Source of the DNA: Selaginella tamariscina | Taxonomy: Eukaryota; Streptophyta; Lycopodiopsida; Selaginellales; Selaginellaceae | DNA: 64,000 bases | Direction of reading: 5' to 3' | Assembly (NCBI GenBank): GCA_003024785.1 | Contig: PUQB01000048.1 | Span: 496,001-560,000 of the forward strand | In this document: positions 12,134 through 24,050 of the stretch, in pieces | Position numbering within the stretch: position 1 is the stretch's first letter | Layout of the letters: every line of letters begins with the position of its first letter | The notes under the pieces: generated by a model | Databases searched by the model: none | Told to the model about the DNA's origin: nothing | What the model saw: the letters and a program-made list of their open reading frames with translations, nothing else | Position numbers and translations under genes: made by a program

Positions 12134-12839
12134 TTGTACATTATAACAACTGCACTTATAATGTAATAGTTTTTACTTTATAATTTTTTTATTTTGAATA
12201 TTAATTTTATTATATAATGTATTTTGTGTTAGCCACAACTATGCATAAAGGTAAAGACCATGCTGTAGAACCTCTAAAAAGTGACACACACATACACACA
12301 ACTAGGATATTTAGCACCCTTGTTGTGAACATGGAACTAGCATCATCTCTAGGCATGAAACAATTTATTACACTCCTACAACATCATACGTGACTCATTG
12401 CCCAACCTTAGAGCACTCTAGCTCACCCTCAGCAGCAAGTTGACTCCAATTGCTCTCCAAATTAGGGCTTCCCTTAAACCCACGTGATTGCTTAAGCACA
12501 AGCAATCAACGATTAACCTTTGACCAAGACCATGGACTAATGTGCAATTGTAACATTCCTTCCTCTTAGAAGAAGTTGTTGCTCTCAAGGATAATTGTGT
12601 ACACTTTGCAAAGATTTACATTAACATTTTTTTAGAACAAGTTACTTTAAACATCCTCCTAGTTAGACTCCTTTGACTCTTCAAGTGAGTGATACTTCTC
12701 CACGTACAAGGGCCCTCTTTAGTTGACTCACATGAAACATAAGATATAGTTGCACACCCTTAAGCAACCTCAACTTGTAAGCCACAGCATTGATCTTCTC
12801 AAGGATCTTGTATGGACCAACATATCAAGGACTTAGTTT

Positions 12840-15290
12840 GTCACACAACAGTTGTAGAGAACTACGCTTCAATGAGGAAGCAAAGATAACTCACACAAAC
12901 ACTTTGTCTCCTGCATTGAACTGCCTATGAGTGTGCTCTCATCAGCTAGACTTTTAACTTGGTCCTTTGCCTTAAGCAAATTCTTTCGACACATCAAAAG
13001 TATCTCATTCATCTCCATAGCCAAGCTATGAGCTTTGACATCTTCTTTCATCACTTCCCAGTGTATTCCAACATCTGTTAGAGATCGAGGATGTCTGCTT
13101 TGTAAGCCTAAAACGAACTACATTTGAGAGAGCTATGCCTATTGTTATTGTAGGCAAACTCAGCCAAAGGCAAGAACTTGTCCCACTGTCCTTGCTTTTC
13201 AGCCACACAGGTTCTCAACATATCCTCTAGAACTTGGTTCACATGCTCAATCTGGCCATCTAACTGTGGGTGATCTCCACTACTAAAGTTCACCTTAGTG
13301 CTGAGTTCTTACATAACTTCACTCAAAATGCCAAAGTGAACTTAGCTCCTTTGTTGTTACATCTTTCTTCAAAGAAATGAACTTAACATATTTGCTCAAG
13401 CAATCCACATGACTCCACTTGTTCATTGCAACACAATGTCCTTGGAAGATGCGTAATAAAATTCATGGAGATACTATCCCATCTTCCTTGAGGCGCTTCC
13501 AAAGGCATCAACAATTCAGGTTGAGCCACTCTCTCGACCTTAATCAACTGGCACTTAGCACAAGTGCGAACCATCTACAATGTCCTCCTTCATGTTAGGC
13601 CAGAAGAATCAACATTTCACCAAGTCATACTTCTTGTCCTCTCCTCATGTCCAATAAAACGAACTATCATGTATCTCCTGCATGATTGCTACAACAAGCT
13701 CTGTCATTAGGCACTACAGAGCGTTGGTTTATACATAGTAAACCATTTTGCTTAGCATTAGGCTTCCCCAAATGTTTGAGATGCTACTAACAAGCTAGCT
13801 TAGCTTGTGCTTTGTGAATCAAAGAAACCAAACCTCCTTCGATCCTTCCAATAGCATTCAATCATCCGTGGACGGTCATAAGTCCTAAAAACTTGTGAAA
13901 CATTGACCAATGACATTTAGATCCTTCTGATCTAAAATGCCTCAAAGGTTTGTGATCAGTAAAAATTGGAACATCCATTATGTAGATAGTGTCTCCAGGT
14001 GCACATGACATGCATGACAGCCATTAGTTCTTGATCATAAGTTAAGTACTGACACTCCGCATCATTCAGCTTTTTAACTCTCAAAAGCAATGACCATAAC
14101 CAGCTTGCATAAGCTTGCAATGGCATAGCCACACACATTTGTGTACATCTCAAAAACTCGTTCTCATTAGTGATAGCTAGCATTGGTGCTATTGTCAATG
14201 CAGTCTTTAAAGCTTTAAATGCTGCACTTTGCTTTGTAGACCATCATTAATGTCAAAGAAAGAGTTAAACGACTGAAGCCTTAAATGAACCGACGATAGT
14301 AATTAGCCAAGCCCATAAAATCCTAAGCTCTTGCACATCCTTAGGCACATGCCAATGCCTCACTGCATCTACCTTTTTAGGATCAGAAGCAACACCGTCC
14401 TTAGAAACAATATGCTCGAGGTACTCCACCTTCCTCCTTAGCAAACTCATACTTTAAGAGCTTAGCATAAGTTTTTCTTCCCTAAAAGTTTGTAGCACTA
14501 GACATAGATGTTCTGCATGCTTCTCTAAAGTTTTGCTATAGATGAGAATATCATTCTAAAAACTTCAATAAAATGATCAATATAATTGGCAAAAATGGAA
14601 TCTGAACTGCATGAATGTCGTAGGAGCATGTGTCATGCCAAACGGTTAATAGAACTCAAAATGACTATGCCAGGTTCTGAATGCTAGTCCTGCTTTCTCA
14701 TAGTAATCTGATGGTACCCGCTCCATAAGTCAATTTTGGTAAAACCTTGCCCTTCAAGCCGATCAAATAGATCGTCAGCTCTTGGCATAGGAAACTTATT
14801 CTTCACAATCACCTTGTTCAAGAGACAGTAATTGATACACATTTTTATCGATCCGTCCTTTCACATAAGGAGCACCGGAGCACCAGAGCACCATAAGGTG
14901 ACTTGCTAGGCTGAAAAATCCTTGTATCAATAGTTCCTCCACTTGCTTCTTCACCCCCAGCTCCTCCAAGAAGCTCAAACAATATGAACTCTTTAAAATC
15001 GACTTAGCATTATGCTTAAGCTCAATCTTATGATCCACTCCGCAAAATGGTGGCACTCTTGCAGGCAAGTGAGAGGCAAAGACATCCTTGAATTCCCCCA
15101 ACACCTCTTGAACAAGAGTTGACTGGACGTCCACCTTGGTCAAACTGTTGATCGTTGATTGTTGATCAGTGAACAGTGACTTGCGTTTGTCCTTCACATG
15201 GGTAGCATTAACTTCCTTGAAGTGGACGTAATAAAATTCATCACCCAATGATTCTTCAAAACGGTAGCCGATAAAAGTTTAGAAGCAGGA
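12840..15290 (-). mobile_element. Decayed Ty3/gypsy retrotransposon (minus)
   Basis: Broken pol remnants read 5' to 3' on the minus strand. A reverse-transcriptase N-terminal region is at about 14796-15248 (EFKDVFASHLPARVPP, the usual gypsy pre-RT linker). The RT connection is at 14265-14450 (VEYLEHIVSKDGVASDPKKV) and an RNase H remnant at 13956-14198. The integrase zinc-finger end is at 13383-13574 (TCAKCQLIK) and the integrase core end at 13108-13293 (SSGDHPQLDGQIEHVNQVLE). Every segment has stops or frameshifts. LTRs were not delimited. It is distinct from the chromovirus pair at 23-36 kb and clearly older. Confidence 0.85.
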
Positions 15291-17369
15291 GTGTAACCAA
15301 TTCCTTGAGGACGTGGCTCCTTCCACTCAGAGTCACCTCTACCTCCTTCCTAGTCCAATTAGGCCATGGATTATACTTTTACATTCAAGTCCTCCCAAGG
15401 ATGAGATCATAACGCGTTAGCCTGTTAAAAAAAATTGCTCCTTGAACGACACATGAAGGAGTTATGATGTATGTCTATGTTGTGAGAAATGGTGTCACAT
15501 GAACATGTAGTTGGCACACAATACAATGTTCAAGGCATGTCCTTTTGGTGGAGTTAGGACATGATCTTATCTAAGTCTCATTAGATAGGATTCTAAAGTT
15601 TACACATGTTATCCTTTGGGGTTCGGGAGATAATCACTTTAGGAGACTTAAGGTAAGACCTTAAGTTTTGTGCTTATGTGAGCAAGGTTTGTTCATTATA
15701 CATGTAAAGTCTTATTGATAAAGGTGCAAAGTATTAGAAAGAAACTCAACTTGTTTATAATTTGAAGAGATTAGTTTAAAAGATTCCATTATTGATAATA
15801 AATATTAAAGGCAACATTTTTTTTATAATTAGATACATGTGACTTCATCACTTAAAATCAATTATTATTAGATTTGTGAAAGTTATGTAAATTAATGAAG
15901 ACAAAGATCTTTGGTATAATGTTGGATAAAAACTTTTTCATGATCTACAATTGATTATAAGAAATACTTAGAAGAGACTTTTTTTCTTTCCATTATGCTA
16001 AATAATTTTTTCATTTTTTTTTCTTTTGATTACTTATGTGTGGGTTTTATTCCTACCCAACCTATTAGTTCATGGAATATCATAGTCATAATGTTTGTTC
16101 ATAAAAGACATTATGATGAAACAAAATTCTTTAATGCAATGCTAGAGTTTAATGTGATTTTATAAAGTAAAGTATCTTAGTGCATGCAATTGAGTTTTTT
16201 CTTTGGCATTGTATTTTTGTACACTTGTCTATTATAAACATATCCCACAAATAAGATAAGATTGATTTATTATATCAAACATGATTATTATTTCTTTGAT
16301 GATACCACTATTTATTTTACTAATAGGTTCATAGATTTTGATTGTTTTGACAATTGCTATAAAGAATTTACATATAGATCTTCGCCATTGCACACGATCT
16401 TATAAGATAAGTGACATATTTCTTATTTCTACTATGGGGTTGTTTAAGTGTCAATTTTATTAGATGCCAATTATTATTTTATAACATAGATCAAGTGAAA
16501 TACAATATAAGTTTTATAGCATTTTTATAATATTTATATTCTAGTTAGGGTTGAGATTGATTATAAATTGAAAATAAAGACAACAATTTCATATGAAATT
16601 GTAACATGATATGAAAAGTGAACAAAGGTGCACTAACTCTCATTTCATAAAGGCCATGCCCTAGCACTAAAAACAAGCATTATGAACAAACTACATCTCT
16701 TTACATATATGAATAAATATTAAAATATCACAAAACACATATAAAAAAGCTACCTTAATTGGAATTTCATTTACTAATACATATATGTGTTTGTGTGTAT
16801 GGTGCTATGTATATTATAACATATAATTGAGTAATGTAAGTACTAATTTAACACACATAAGAAAGGAGAAGAGACATCTTTTCTAAAAATAAAAATAGAT
16901 CTTTTGTAACATTTTTTAGGTGTCAAATATAAAAGATTAAATTTTGAGATGTTTAAGTCTCCCAATGCTCTTTTGCAAAATATGGGTGTCTTGGTATGTA
17001 TGTTGATGTGGGTGTGTGTAGACTTAGGTAATGTATGAATACATTTGTAAACAATAGTGCATTTGGCATGGGTGTTTCATAAGTTATCTCACTTCACAAA
17101 TGTGTGTGTGTGGTGTGCACAAAGTGTGCTATATACTTCAATCCTTGGAGATTGGTGCATGTACAAATGTGTATGCTTTTGTATATCTATGTATATAAAT
17201 GCAAATATATGTATCATGTATACACACCATAAAAAAATATGTACATATATGTTATTTATGTGCATACATGTTTTCTTTACACAAACATTATATAATAGAA
17301 GTATTTGAGGATGATGCGTTTGTATATGTGAAATAGAGAATATTATATTTTCATCGTGATACTATTTAA
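15291..17369. other. AT-rich intergenic region
   Basis: No coding region, RNA gene or structured repeat could be supported. The 5' part probably includes the gag/LTR end of the decayed gypsy element, but nothing recognisable remains. Confidence 0.4.
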
Positions 17370-17640
17370 TATAGAATTTTTTTGGAAAGTAACCCATAAA
17401 TATCATCGAATTTTTTGGAAAGTAACCCATAAATATCATCGAATTAACAAAATAACTTTAAAAATTTTAAAATATTAAAATTAAGCTTATGAAAAATGTC
17501 AAACCCTTCAAAAATTTAACGTTTCAAATTTTTGTAAAGGATTTAACATTCGGCGTTGTAAAGTTATTTTGAATATTTTGAATATGTTAAGATTTTTTGA
17601 TAATTTGATGATATCTAAGGGTTATTTTTCAAATTTTCTC
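17370..17640. mobile_element. MITE-like inverted-repeat element
   Basis: The ends are inverted: left ggaaagtaacccataaatat then catcgaatt, right aatttgatgatatctaaggg then ttatttttcaaattttc. Inner parts also pair loosely (aaaataactttaaaaa against gttatttt). A 34-bp tandem duplication of the left end occurs (block with ggaaagtaacccataaatat at about 17379 and again at about 17415). No ORF is present. Size and structure suggest a small non-autonomous DNA transposon. Confidence 0.55.
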
Positions 17641-17924
17641 TTGAATATAAATGTTTATACACATAATTTTTATATACGAATCTACTAGTTCCTTTTGGAG
17701 GCAATAAAAAAGTGGTAGATTCATAATGCCTTTGTATACCATCGAGTTTAATCTTTTAATTTGTATCAATTTGTAACCTCCCTCTCATTATCCTTCCAAA
17801 CTTCTTTGCCTTACTCTAACCCTATCAATGTGTGGTTGTTTATTTTCAAAAAGGTTTTCCGCATAAATGATTGCATAAAAAAGTATTATTTATTAAAAAA
17901 TCTTTAACATCATGTGCAACACTT

Positions 17925-18130
17925 TGCAACCAAGTCTCTTTACTCTCTCTTTACAACACTTTGCAACCAAGTCTCTCTTACTCTCTTTTAACACTTTGTA
18001 ACCAAGTCTTTCTTACTCTTCCTTTACAACACTTTGCAACCAAGTCTCTTTTACTCTTCCTTTACAACCTTTGCAACCAAGTCTTTCTTATTCTCTTTAC
18101 AACACTTTACAACCAAGTCTCTTTCTCTCT
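17925..18130. repeat. Tandem repeat, about 35-38 bp unit
   Basis: Six imperfect copies of a unit with caacactttgcaaccaagtc followed by tctttactctctctt. Units differ by small indels and substitutions. The ORF across it (17871-18182) is repeat translation and is not considered a gene. Confidence 0.85.
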
Positions 18131-18785
18131 CAAACACACGTGCAGAAAAATATTAATATTAACAGTATTCATGATTAAATAATCAATTGTAAAGAAACAA
18201 TATGCAAACTAGATTATTCAGATTTATAGTCAAATGCAATTTTGCCTTAAGGTTTTTTTGCCCTAAAAATGTTCTCCATACAAACTCATCTAGCATTCTT
18301 TTTAATGCATTTTTTTTATAATGATTAAAAGTGGATTTGCGATTAAAATAAAAAATAGACTCTTTCAACATGCTTGCATGACCATATGGACTTTTGGATC
18401 CATCTAATTTAAGTAGAGACTCGGCAACATGTAAATCACTCTTAATCACGAGATTTTCCTATTCAAAACATGTTGCAATCATCGAGTTCCAAGCTATCAC
18501 GTTTAACACATGCATTTGCTCAAAGAGTGTCATCACATGGACTTCCATTACAAGTGGGTCCTTAAATGTAGGAAGCAATAGAGATTTTTAGAGAAATAAA
18601 GAACTTGATATAGTAAACCGGACAATCTTGAATGTAGTATTTTGCTTCAATTAAATACATATAAAGGACTCAATCGCTTAAAAATTAATGATTAGTGGAT
18701 GTTTAGAAGTTATGCAAATTAATGAAGCATTGTGAAATTACTTGTGTTAATAAATTAATGACTTGACAAATTATTTGTGTTAATG

Positions 18786-18836
18786 CCAAGGATGACCCCA
18801 GTTGAGTAATCCATAAGATAGTCCTTAATAAATGAA
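18786..18836 (-). pseudogene. Fragment of the GNAT motif-A exon
   Basis: About 50 bases match 7811-7862 of the GNAT gene, same orientation, at roughly 80% by eye. Shared blocks include aaggatga, tgagtaatcca and aaatga. It includes the exon 2 start and adjoining intron. A third, highly eroded copy of the GNAT locus, or a capture by a repeat. Confidence 0.5.
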
Positions 18837-18839
18837 ATT

Positions 18840-20740
18840 TATCATGGTTTTTTTTGATTATTTTTTTTACTTTGGACATTGACTATTATTATTTACCGAA
18901 TTATGTTGACAAGCCTTAGGTGTAAAAGAAATAGGCTCGCTTAGTGCATTTGGTATCTAATAATAGTTCAACCAATTATTATTAGGTATTTACAAGAAAC
19001 TCTAGCAAAATTAGCATTTCCATATAGAAAATTCTTACCCTTATGTATATGTGACTACATTTATAATATATTATGTATATGTAACAGATATATGCCATCT
19101 ACATGTGTGTTATGTGTTTATTTGAGTTAATGTATAATCATATATTACACATAATGATCTTCTTATTTAAATAGGACTCTTAGTACATTGAGTGATATTA
19201 AGCGAGGAGAATTCAAACATGTCTTGAATGACCTAGAAAATACATGACTCTCATGTCTGCATCATTGATGGTAAGCAATGGTTGTAAGTATATGGATGTA
19301 TGTATACATTTTTCATCTTATTCATATTATTATATTGAACCCCAAATATACATAACATCTCTCTTTATTTTATGAATTATAAAAAGCGTCAGTTTCACAT
19401 TGAATGGGCTATCAATAACATAGAAGAGGTATGTTACATATAGCATAACACTATACATTTGTATACATGAGCAAATATTTATAGCATAAAGTAGGAATAT
19501 GCTTGACACATTCATGTATATGTATAGAATTATTAAACTATAAGAATTGCTTTCATGATGGGATGGGTTTAATAGGTGGAAAGTATTAATGAAGATGGAT
19601 CAGACACAAATGGTTCATAGTCTAGCTAAAGTCCGTACAACACGTCCAAAATGAGGTTTGAATAGTAGAGTCCGAGTTGTTTGGTGTCTAAGAGTTTGGT
19701 ATTTGAGCAATAGTGTATGAAAGTAGTGTTCAAGCTCCAAAGTTTAAGTACTAGTCCGAAATTGATCAGTTCGAGTCCGAAGTGTGCATTGAAGTTCGAC
19801 TTCTGTTTGTTTTGTAATTAATTAATTATTATTTATCTTAATCTTGATTAATTAAATTATTTTGCTTAAGTTTAAACTTTCTAATTTATGATGCATAAGT
19901 TAAAATGCTAGGTTTTTTTAAGCTAGTTTACACAAAAAAAACTTAAAACATAAACTATACAAGTATTGATCGAACTTCTAATAAACTTGTATTAGTTATA
20001 TTTTCTAGTTTATGTGATAAACTAGAAAAAATTGCTAATTTTATGAAAGTGGGCTTCTAGTTTTGATTTTTTTTATTAATCATGTAAGGTAGGATCTTTG
20101 TTATTATATTAATAATCCCTTGTGTATCTTCTATATTAATATTATCCATGCATATATACAAAATTAAATGTTTATCATTCATATGTGGCTTAAGGCATAG
20201 CTTGCATATTGCTTCTCTACAATCAATGTAAAAGTACTTTTATATATTTCTCATTTCCCTCTTCCTTGTGTGTGTTACACCTCAACCATTATAGTCCCTC
20301 CCTCCTCATTTCCATTGTCTCTCGTTTTTGGTTTTGTACAAAAATAATATTTGTTCCCCATCCATATTTAAATTAAAAAGATAACGGTATATACATGTAT
20401 ATACCAAGAGTATTTTATATAAACCATACATGTAGAGAGGACTAGTGTAAGTATATTATTCATGAGTGGTTATAAGGTTGGTCGGGTTTGCAATAAACAA
20501 GAGAGTGAAGAAGTTTAAGGACGATGGAGGTTGATGAACATTTGCAAGAAGGATATGTAGTAAATACTTATATAATAACATTGAATTGCATGTGTGACCA
20601 ACCTAGTGTTCATTTGGTGAAGTTAACAACCTAATAAGGTGACTTGGATCTCTTAATCTTAAGAGAGTTAAAGGGGAGCAACAACTTAAAGAAAAGTCAC
20701 TCTTCAAACAACTTAAACAACTTAAATGGTTGCATGAATC
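18840..20740. other. AT-rich intergenic region
   Basis: Only short ORFs and low-complexity tracts were seen. Near 19610-19800 a G+T-rich stretch repeats words such as gagtccga and gtccgaa, which looks like degenerate minisatellite sequence. No gene supported. Confidence 0.4.
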
Positions 20741-20744
20741 ACAA

Positions 20745-21190
20745 CTTCAGGTGTTTGTAGAATTGGTGGTTGTAATGCTAATGTTGAGATTAGGCTCCAT
20801 GAGAAGTTTTTTTTTTTTTTATAACAATTTTCACAACTTTTTATAAGTTGTTAGGATTTTTGTTCTTTACCTTTTCGCTTCAATTTAGTAACAAACTTGT
20901 TAAACACCAATGCATCTATCTTAATGGCCAGTTTGGACTCAATCCTTTGGAAGCCTTTACTCCCAAACCACTTCATTGAGGTGTTTGTAAATTAGTGGTT
21001 GTGATGCTAACGTTGAGATTGAAGCCATGAGAAGTGTCTTCTTCTTCATAATAATCTTCACAGCTTCGTATAAGTTGCTAAGTTTTTTGTTCTTTATCTT
21101 TTCGCTTCAATCTTTATTAAACACCAATGCATCTATCTCGACAGTTGGCTTGGACTCAATTCTTTGGAGGCCTCCACTCCCAATCACTTC
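20745..21190. repeat. Diverged tandem duplication, about 220 bp
   Basis: Sequence from about 20745 (aggtgtttgtagaattggtgg) recurs from about 20968. The shared order is gttgagatt, catgagaagt, ttgttcttta, ccttttcgcttcaat, aacaccaatgcatctatct and ttggactcaat. No ORF. Confidence 0.75.
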
Positions 21191-21424
21191 ATAGCTTACA
21201 TTGTAGCTTCAACACATGCTCATTGAATACCTTCACACTCTCTTCTTTATTTTGTCTCAATTGATCTAATTGCTCTGGCTAGAAAATCCTCACCCAACCT
21301 ATCCTAATTGGCTTAACATCACTCGTCTGATGCTCAAACCACTTCAACACTTTGTTTTCCAAAAAGGATGGTAGAAGTTTTGCCCAAGTGGTATTTTTAT
21401 TCAAAATGCATGCTCGCTTAAATC

Positions 21425-21683
21425 AATGTAAATACCAATTTGCATCCTCACTTTGCAAACCATGATATATTAGAATTGACACCATCTTTACAAGTGTAAA
21501 AATTGCAAGAGTTTCACATGATTACAAGTAGACAAAAAGATATCACTTTGTCAATGTGAATACCAATTTGCATCCTCACTTTGCAAACCATGATATATTA
21601 GAATTGACACCATCTTTACAAGTGTAAAAATTGCAAGAGTTTCACATGATTACAAGTAGACAAAAGATATCACTTTGTCAAAG
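21425..21683. repeat. Near-perfect tandem duplication, about 130 bp
   Basis: The unit beginning taccaatttgcatcctcact and ending gatatcactttgtcaa occurs twice back to back, at about 21432-21561 and 21562-21683. It is nearly identical apart from one A in a homopolymer (gacaaaaagata versus gacaaaagata). Recent duplication. Confidence 0.85.
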
Positions 21684-22539
21684 CAATTCCCACAACAAGT
21701 CAAACATTGTGGCTTTCACTATGAAGCCACTCTGAAAGTAACTTGGTTACTCGTATACTTTTCACTTTCATATCCACTTTGTGGATGTGACTTCTGTTGT
21801 GAGTTATTATAGTGATTTATGTTATGTTATCTTTTGTGACTTTTTAAGAGAGTTTAGGTAGTAATTATGTTGAGTGGAGAGTTTACTAGTACCCAAGTAG
21901 CTTTAAAAGTGGCTTTTACAATGAAGTGTCTAATACATTTGTAAGTGACTTTAAAAGTATGGTTTGTAACTGGTTTTGTAAAGTAGAAATTAAATTGTTT
22001 ATGAAAAGTAGCAAATCATTGTGACTTAGAATAGTGTCATAAATATAATGGTTTCCAAAAGCAATACATGCAATTGTCAAACAAATAAAAAAATACTAGT
22101 GGACTACTATTGTGTACTACCTAATGCCACTATCGTTACATTGAACCTTTTCTCCTTCCAAGCTTGGCAATGGATTTTGAGCAAATCACCTGCAATAGCC
22201 TAGCTAATTACATGATATGGAAGCTACAATAGCAAATACCTTTGACATAGCTCTTCTATTGTGTGTAGCAACAAAGGACTTTACTCCCATTAAACTGAGT
22301 TCTAAAACCAGTTGTTGCAAAAGAATAGAAGCTAAAACCTTTAGTTGCTCAATGTCAAAACCTTTTTCACTTTCTCCTCCCAATCATTAGGCAACTAGAA
22401 AATTAAAATCAAATTATGCTCTAGTCACAAATGAAGTAAAGGCAACAATCACTTGGAAGTTATTTTCGAAGTCTATATTTTTAGTGGCCTTCTCATGCAC
22501 CTGCAAACATTCTAAAAACAAAACATAATAATATGATAG

Positions 22540-23370
22540 AATTACGCTATATGAAGCTCACCACAACGTACATTTCCAAATGGTTCCTCCTCACTGTCGC
22601 TGCTATGCCCAACCTTGTCCTAATGTAAAGACAATATTTCAAACTAAACAAGTGCAAAAAACAACACAAGTTACAAGCTTACCTCATTATTACTACAATT
22701 AGCAGCTTTGTTTATCTCCTTAGATGAGTCATTGTCCTCACTAGGCTCATGTTTTAAAGTGCTATGTGGATATACATTTAAATCATTCGAAAACTTGGAA
22801 TCACCCTGAGCATTATCTTTCATTAGAATGTCCTTAGGCCTATTTTCTTGTCGTGGGTGGGACTATCGTTGTTGCTTTTTTAGTCGTTCATGTCCATCAG
22901 GAATAATGGTGTGGGAAGGGCTTTATTGATGCTAGCACTTGCTTCTTGTTCTAGAACTTAAACATAAATGCCAAACTCAACATACAAAATGCCTTACCTT
23001 TCACAGTCGAACACTTCCACCTGCATTTTTCAACTAACGGTTCTTATTGTTCATTGCCTACCTTGAGTGGTATTAGACCTTGTCATTTGTAACTTCTGAC
23101 ATATACAAACCACAACGGTAAGCTAAAAAAATTAGTGTTTAGCAAGCCATACATCCTATGCATATGTGGTCTTCATCCGCTTTGTTGGTTGTGAGGGTGT
23201 CTCAGATGGCGCAAGGCTCTCACTCTCATCGTCAGAGTCCTTTGGGTTGTTGTCCTCATCACATACTCTTGTGCAACACTCAGGCCAGAAAATTCCCCTT
23301 CAAAATTAGCCAAAAAAAAATCAAATCTTGCTTCAACCTTGCCAACAAAGAACTAACATTAACTCACCTC
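22540..23370 (-). pseudogene. Minus-strand exon remnants interrupted by a retroelement
   Basis: Two minus-strand segments with splice-like borders are visible. One at about 22570-22617 reads DKVGHSSDSEEEPFGNVR; one at about 22684-22810 reads DLNVYPHSTLKHEPSEDNDS. A third, at about 23158-23270, reads DEDNNPKDSDDESESLAPSE and ends TKRMKTTYA before a stop. All are acidic and serine-rich, as in nuclear proteins, but no family is recognised. The outer chromovirus inserted at 23366-23370. The other side of the break is at 35928 onward. Confidence 0.35.
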
Positions 23371-23953
23371 TGTCACGACCCGATACAGGATACAAGATTC
23401 CGGATACAGGATATGGGTTGCAGGACTTTCCTACAGGATTCCGGATACAGGATATGGATTGCAGGACTTTCCTACAGGATATTCCTATCAGGATTCCGGA
23501 CACAGGATACGGTTGCAGGATATTTCTACAGGATATGCCACAGGATATGCCTAGAGGATAAGGGACATGTGGACTCATCTTAGCCTCTAACCACTTTTAG
23601 TACTCATGCCTAGATTAGCTCTTGGAGTTGTGAGCATAAAAGCTCTAACCTAATTTGTTGTACAATCAGTTACTATCAACACCAGTCTTACTACGATCAA
23701 TCTCTTCTTGTCTTGTTCTTGTCTTGTTTCCTGTTCTGCTCCTGTCTCGCTCATGTTTCTTGTCCTGCTCCTGGATCCTGCCCTGCTCCTGTCTTGTTCC
23801 CGGATCCTATCCTGTTCTGTCTTGTTCCTGGATCCTGTCTTGCTCCCGGATCCTATTCCTAGTTCCTGTCTTGCTCTCGGTCCAGTTCATGAGTCAAGCC
23901 TTCCTGTCCTTGGAATCCTGTTCTCATCCTGGTTCCTGGATCGTGGCTTGACA
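23371..23953 (+). repeat. 5' LTR of the outer chromovirus
   Basis: Begins TGTCACGACC and ends GGCTTGACA (TG..CA). U3 carries repeated ttccggatacaggatat units. A TATA-like cataaaa lies at 23635-23641. About 30 bases downstream is cagttactatcaa (23667-23679), the predicted transcript start. The 3' part is a run of cctgtcttgctcctgga-type repeats. Confidence 0.9.
23635..23641 (+). promoter_or_regulatory. TATA-like box in LTR
   Basis: cataaaa in the context gagcataaaagctct, conserved in all four LTRs. It places transcription start about 26-32 bases downstream, at the sequence complementary to the primer-binding site. Confidence 0.55.
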
Positions 23954-23955
23954 GT

Positions 23956-23968
23956 TTGATAGTAACTG
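23956..23968 (+). promoter_or_regulatory. Self-complementary primer-binding site (outer element)
   Basis: ttgatagtaactg starts two bases after the 5' LTR. It is the exact reverse complement of cagttactatcaa at 23667-23679 in the LTR. There is no TGG-type tRNA match at the LTR edge. This arrangement matches self-priming chromoviruses of the Tf1/sushi type, where the 5' end of the RNA folds back to prime reverse transcription. Confidence 0.75.
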
Positions 23969-24050
23969 CTTTCATAGCTCTCCGTTTTTCAGCTACTTAT
24001 TTTCCTTGATTCTTTTCCTTCGTTTCCTCCTTTTTTTTCTTTCATAGATT

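Noticed and set aside
23954..23972. tRNA-primed PBS (plant initiator Met type, TGGTATCAGAGC)
   Set aside because: No TGG or related match follows the LTR; the sequence instead matches the element's own R region.
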